Shown here: positions 61,296 to 64,000 of the stretch, one piece after another
Numbering within the stretch: position 1 is the stretch's first letter
Layout: each line of letters begins with the position of its first letter
Assembly: GCA_964020085.1 (NCBI GenBank)
Contig: OZ026604.1
Span: 27,026,393-27,090,392, forward strand
Source: Micromussa lordhowensis
Lineage: Eukaryota > Cnidaria > Anthozoa > Scleractinia > Lobophylliidae
Length of the DNA stretch: 64,000 nucleotides
Reading direction: 5' to 3'
The notes under the pieces: model-generated
What the model was told of the DNA's origin: nothing
The model's input: only the letters and a program-made list of their open reading frames with translations
Databases searched by the model: none
Translations under genes and position numbers: made by a program

Positions 61296-61630
61296 TTGCA
61301 GACACGATTCGCCTCGTGGATAATTTGGGTAATTCCAGCTTAACTGGGAGGATTGAAGTATTTAGTGGTGGTCAATGGGGCACGGTTTGTGATGATGCAT
61401 GGGATATAAATGACGCTCACGTGGTGTGCAGACAACTTGGCTTCCCTCAAGCCTCTCAAGCGTACCGAGGCGCTACTCACGGTCAGGGATCTGGTCCGAT
61501 ATGGATGAGTCACGTGGCATGCCTGGGTAGCGAGTCGTATATCGACGAATGCGGGAACAATGGATGGGGTGAAAGCGACTGTACTCATAACAGAGACGCA
61601 AGTGTGCAATGCTCTTCTGTAATTCCTTGA
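61296..61630 (+). CDS. SRCR-domain exon and gene end
   Basis: The exon joins the CUB exon in phase and encodes a whole SRCR domain: TGRIEVFSGGQWGTVCDDAWD, AHVVCRQLGFPQA, PIWMSHVACLGSESYIDEC and CTHNRDASVQCS, ending in TGA. Cys spacing fits group B SRCR. Open. Confidence 0.85.
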
Positions 61631-61959
61631 AGTAGTTGCCATGTTAAAACAAAGAAAAAGGGGAAATCCCTAAACTGTTTAAAGTTTAAGGCGGAATGGT
61701 TTCTAAAAGAGACCAAAAAGTTTGTTTAAATATGGTGAAAAAAGATCAATTGTGTGCGATTGCACTCATGAAGAGAAAATAAATTTTGTAGTTTTTACTC
61801 AAAATGGTTGCTATGGGAACCAGCCACAGGCTTTTGAGGTAGTGTTTTATAGTATTGACGCCAACACTTCCTGCTCTTTTACAAAACACGATTTGACTGT
61901 TAAACAAGCATATCGTGTAAGTTTATGTTTTGTAGCTTTTTGTTCTGTGCAATGAACCT

Positions 61960-62649
61960 AAGTTTGACAGCTAACTCCTGTTTTCAGTGCTTTTTACAGG
62001 CTTTATTTGGAAATAACCTTATTTTACACCACACCCAGTGGACAAATCATCTCATTTCACACGACAGGCCCTAAAATGTTACGATATTTTTGGTTTATTG
62101 CATCACGACACTATTGGTCCTTGATTAGCCCAGGTTTCAGAAATTCTATTTACATACCTTGCAAAATAGAAATGTTAGCGTGAAGTCAGTCGGTGAAAAA
62201 GTAGGCATGGGCGTGCAGAGTGGATCACGGGGGAGGGTGCAATGGTTGTTCTATTTTGTAAAAAGTTATCGCAGTTGTAGGAAATATTCCTTTTCACAAG
62301 GGAAATGAATGAACCTTTGATGGCAATTCGAGGCAAACATTTTCACAAGTAACATACCAATTAAGTTGTACATGTCTTGAAAGCTTTTTTCTACATAGTT
62401 TTGTTCATATATGTTAAAACTAATCCATATTTTTGGTCACGTTCTTATAGTAGACATCCGTTGCTATGGTCGTTGCTACGCCGGGTAAAAAAATTATATC
62501 CCTTGTGTACTTTCCTTAAATTTCACACTCATCTAGAGGAGCATTCGGCAAGATCGTTTCAAAATGTTTTTGACAAGTGTTCAAGAGTCTATTAAGAAAT
62601 TTTATTTTTCATAAACATCGCCGTATTTTAGGGTACCATTCCATCTAAA
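61960..62649. other. Non-coding sequence after the SRCR gene
   Basis: I see no convincing gene; AATAAA-like words near 61778 may serve the SRCR gene. Confidence 0.35.
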
Positions 62650-63265
62650 GGTGGCTCAAAACAGTTTTTAGCACTTAGATTTTGATGAGTCGTTATAACC
62701 ACTTATAAAAAAACTGTCCAATCATTGGTGAACACGTTGTTATAATTTCTGTGATACAGTAGGTTACCATAGCAACAGTATGAGCTGTTAAAAACACCCT
62801 TAATTACAGCTTTTCGGCAATAATTCGGCAACGGTGAAATTATTATATATTATTAAATTTTGATAAGCATGATAAAACGCAACTTTTGGCAACAAGTTTA
62901 AAAAGGTTTGTACGTAGGGTTTAGAGTCGCCTTAAAGTTTTGAAAATTTAAGGTGGCTCTAAACCTACTTCACACACTTTTTTAAACTTTGCCAAAAGTT
63001 GCGTCTTATCGTGCTTATTAAAATTGATAATATAACGGAGATTTCACCGCGCCGTTTTTGAATTATAAGCCCCTAAAGCTGTAATTAAGGATGTTTTCAG
63101 CAGGTCATACTGTTGCCATGGTAGCCTATTGTGTCACGAAAATGATAACAACGAGTTCACCAATGATTGGGCAATGTTTTTGTAGCGTCAAGTAATAAAA
63201 AAAGTGATAAAGAGTGGTTATAACGACCAATCAAAATCTAACTGCTGGAAACTGTTTTGAGCCTC
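62650..63265. repeat. 0.6-kb palindromic foldback element
   Basis: Left arm (62650 to about 62938) and right arm (about 62952 to 63265) are imperfect inverted copies, starting GGTGGCTCAAAACAG and ending CTGTTTTGAGCCTC. A second, internal inverted pair (GGTTTAGAGTCGCC / GGTGGCTCTAAACC) lies at the centre. No coding frame, so MITE-like. Confidence 0.75.
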
Positions 63266-64000
63266 AGCACGTCCATCACAAATTGGAATACTCTGCTTTG
63301 ATTGGCTTATTCACCCCGGCGTGTCGTACTCCCGAAATTCGCACGAAGTAATATTTCAGGCGACCGCACAAGGAAAGGTTTTTCGTTTGTTTGCTTTCTT
63401 TGTAAAAAGGTCAGCGAATACAACAAGAATGGCATCTACAGAAGAAGAATTTAGACAGGTATCGTACTTCATATACATGCATTTTAACTCCTTATTTTTG
63501 TTGTTTTTCTTGTCAAAGCATATCGNNNNNNNNNNNNNNNNNNNNNNNNNNNNNNNNNNNNNNNNNNNNNNNNNNNNNNNNNNNNNNNNNNNNNNNNNNN
63601 NNNNNNNNNNNNNNNNNNNNNNNNNNNNNNNNNNNNNNNNNNNNNNNNNNNNNNNNNNNNNNNNNNNNNNNNNNNNNNNNNNNNNNNNNNNNNNNNNNNN
63701 NNNNNNNNNNNNNNNNNNNNNNNNNATTGTTTTCGAGTTGTTTACTCAAAGTAAATGCCGTGTTTTAGCCAACAAAGTGCAAACCGCTGACCTTTTATAG
63801 GCTCGCTCCGTGTTTAAAGGGCAAAAGAAATGCAATAAGAAGAATAGCAGGAATAATTGGCAAAGTTGCGTGAGTAATCAGAATTGTGTTGTATTCGTAA
63901 AGGAACCCTTAATTGTTCTTTACGCATTAGGTGCCAGTAAAGAAAACTTGTCTTAAGCTTACTGCTTTAGCTACTTCTGCGCCACACGTTCAAAGTTGCA
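63266..64000. other. Right edge, possible first exon and 200-N gap
   Basis: An ATG at 63429 opens MASTEEEFRQ followed by GTATCG, a weak donor; it could be the first exon of a gene beyond the gap. The rest shows nothing definable. Confidence 0.25.
63526..63725. other. Assembly gap (200 N)
   Basis: Run of N; true length unknown. Confidence 1.

Larger units (their letters stand above)
33738..61630 (+). pseudogene. PAN/fibrinogen-like/EGF/CUB/SRCR secreted protein gene, decaying copy
   Basis: Exons in order: signal peptide and PAN (33738-34058), fibrinogen-like start (34143-34292), four calcium-binding-type EGF exons (34988-35110, 35506-35628, 59106-59228, 60040-60162), CUB (60462-60809) and SRCR with stop (61296-61630). 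All internal joins are phase 1, so exons can be added or skipped without frame change. Breaks: TAA at about 33843, a frame change near 33890, TAA at about 34162 and TAA at about 60698. Domain set and order are typical of cnidarian extracellular matrix or mucus-type proteins. The intron between EGF 2 and 3 is about 23 kb because it holds a LINE and a Polinton. It could still be expressed in parts; the nonsense codons argue otherwise. Confidence 0.7.

Overview
The window looks like an invertebrate nuclear genome, most likely an anthozoan cnidarian (coral or sea anemone). Inferred from: spliced genes with short phase-1 exons; a THAP-domain gene; a secreted-type PAN/fibrinogen-like/EGF/CUB/SRCR gene; AT-rich intergenic DNA; LINE, foldback and Polinton elements. 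There are two 200-N assembly gaps (32326-32525 and 63526-63725).

Layout. (1) 1-1463 and 33018-33414 are the two halves of one minus-strand THAP-domain gene. (2) Its coding exon is split by a 31.55-kb element (1464-33017) with long inverted ends (about 0.7-1 kb) and a 4-bp direct repeat TGGG on both sides. Removing the element and one repeat rejoins the THAP reading frame. The element encodes a zinc-ribbon protein, a small core-like protein also found as a homologue in the Polinton, a C2H2-tyrosine recombinase-Myb protein in five copies (three intact), a small spliced gene next to each recombinase, a 63-bp minisatellite after each recombinase, and an A32/FtsK-HerA-type packaging ATPase fused to a C2H2 finger. 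Four units of 5.0-6.0 kb are near-identical tandem duplications and a fifth is divergent. I do not recognise this as a named element; it is the best candidate for an undescribed system. (3) 33738-61630 is a plus-strand multi-exon gene (signal peptide, PAN, fibrinogen-like start, four EGF exons, CUB, SRCR) carrying several nonsense or frameshift changes, so probably a decaying copy. (4) Its intron between EGF exons 2 and 3 holds a Tx1/L1-like LINE remnant and a 21.8-kb Polinton/Maverick (37139-58926) with 211-212-bp terminal inverted repeats and a 5-of-6-matching target duplication. (5) 58927-64000 holds the last exons and foldback elements.

Polinton. It carries protein-primed DNA polymerase B (broken), an rve integrase with chromodomain, packaging ATPase, adenain-like protease, double jelly-roll major capsid protein, a pair of paralogous virion-type proteins, a PLA2-like domain, RING, F-box-like and GRF zinc-finger proteins and several small basic proteins. 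Late-type genes are packed with stop/start overlaps (ATGA, TGATG), whereas early-type genes appear stacked through alternative splicing from bidirectional promoters. Two tRNA genes, His(GTG) and Asp(GTC), sit inside an intron of one of its genes. All five in-frame stops found in its genes are TGA, as expected from CpG decay, together with a handful of frameshifts; this copy is therefore non-autonomous, although integrase, capsid, protease and ATPase frames remain open.
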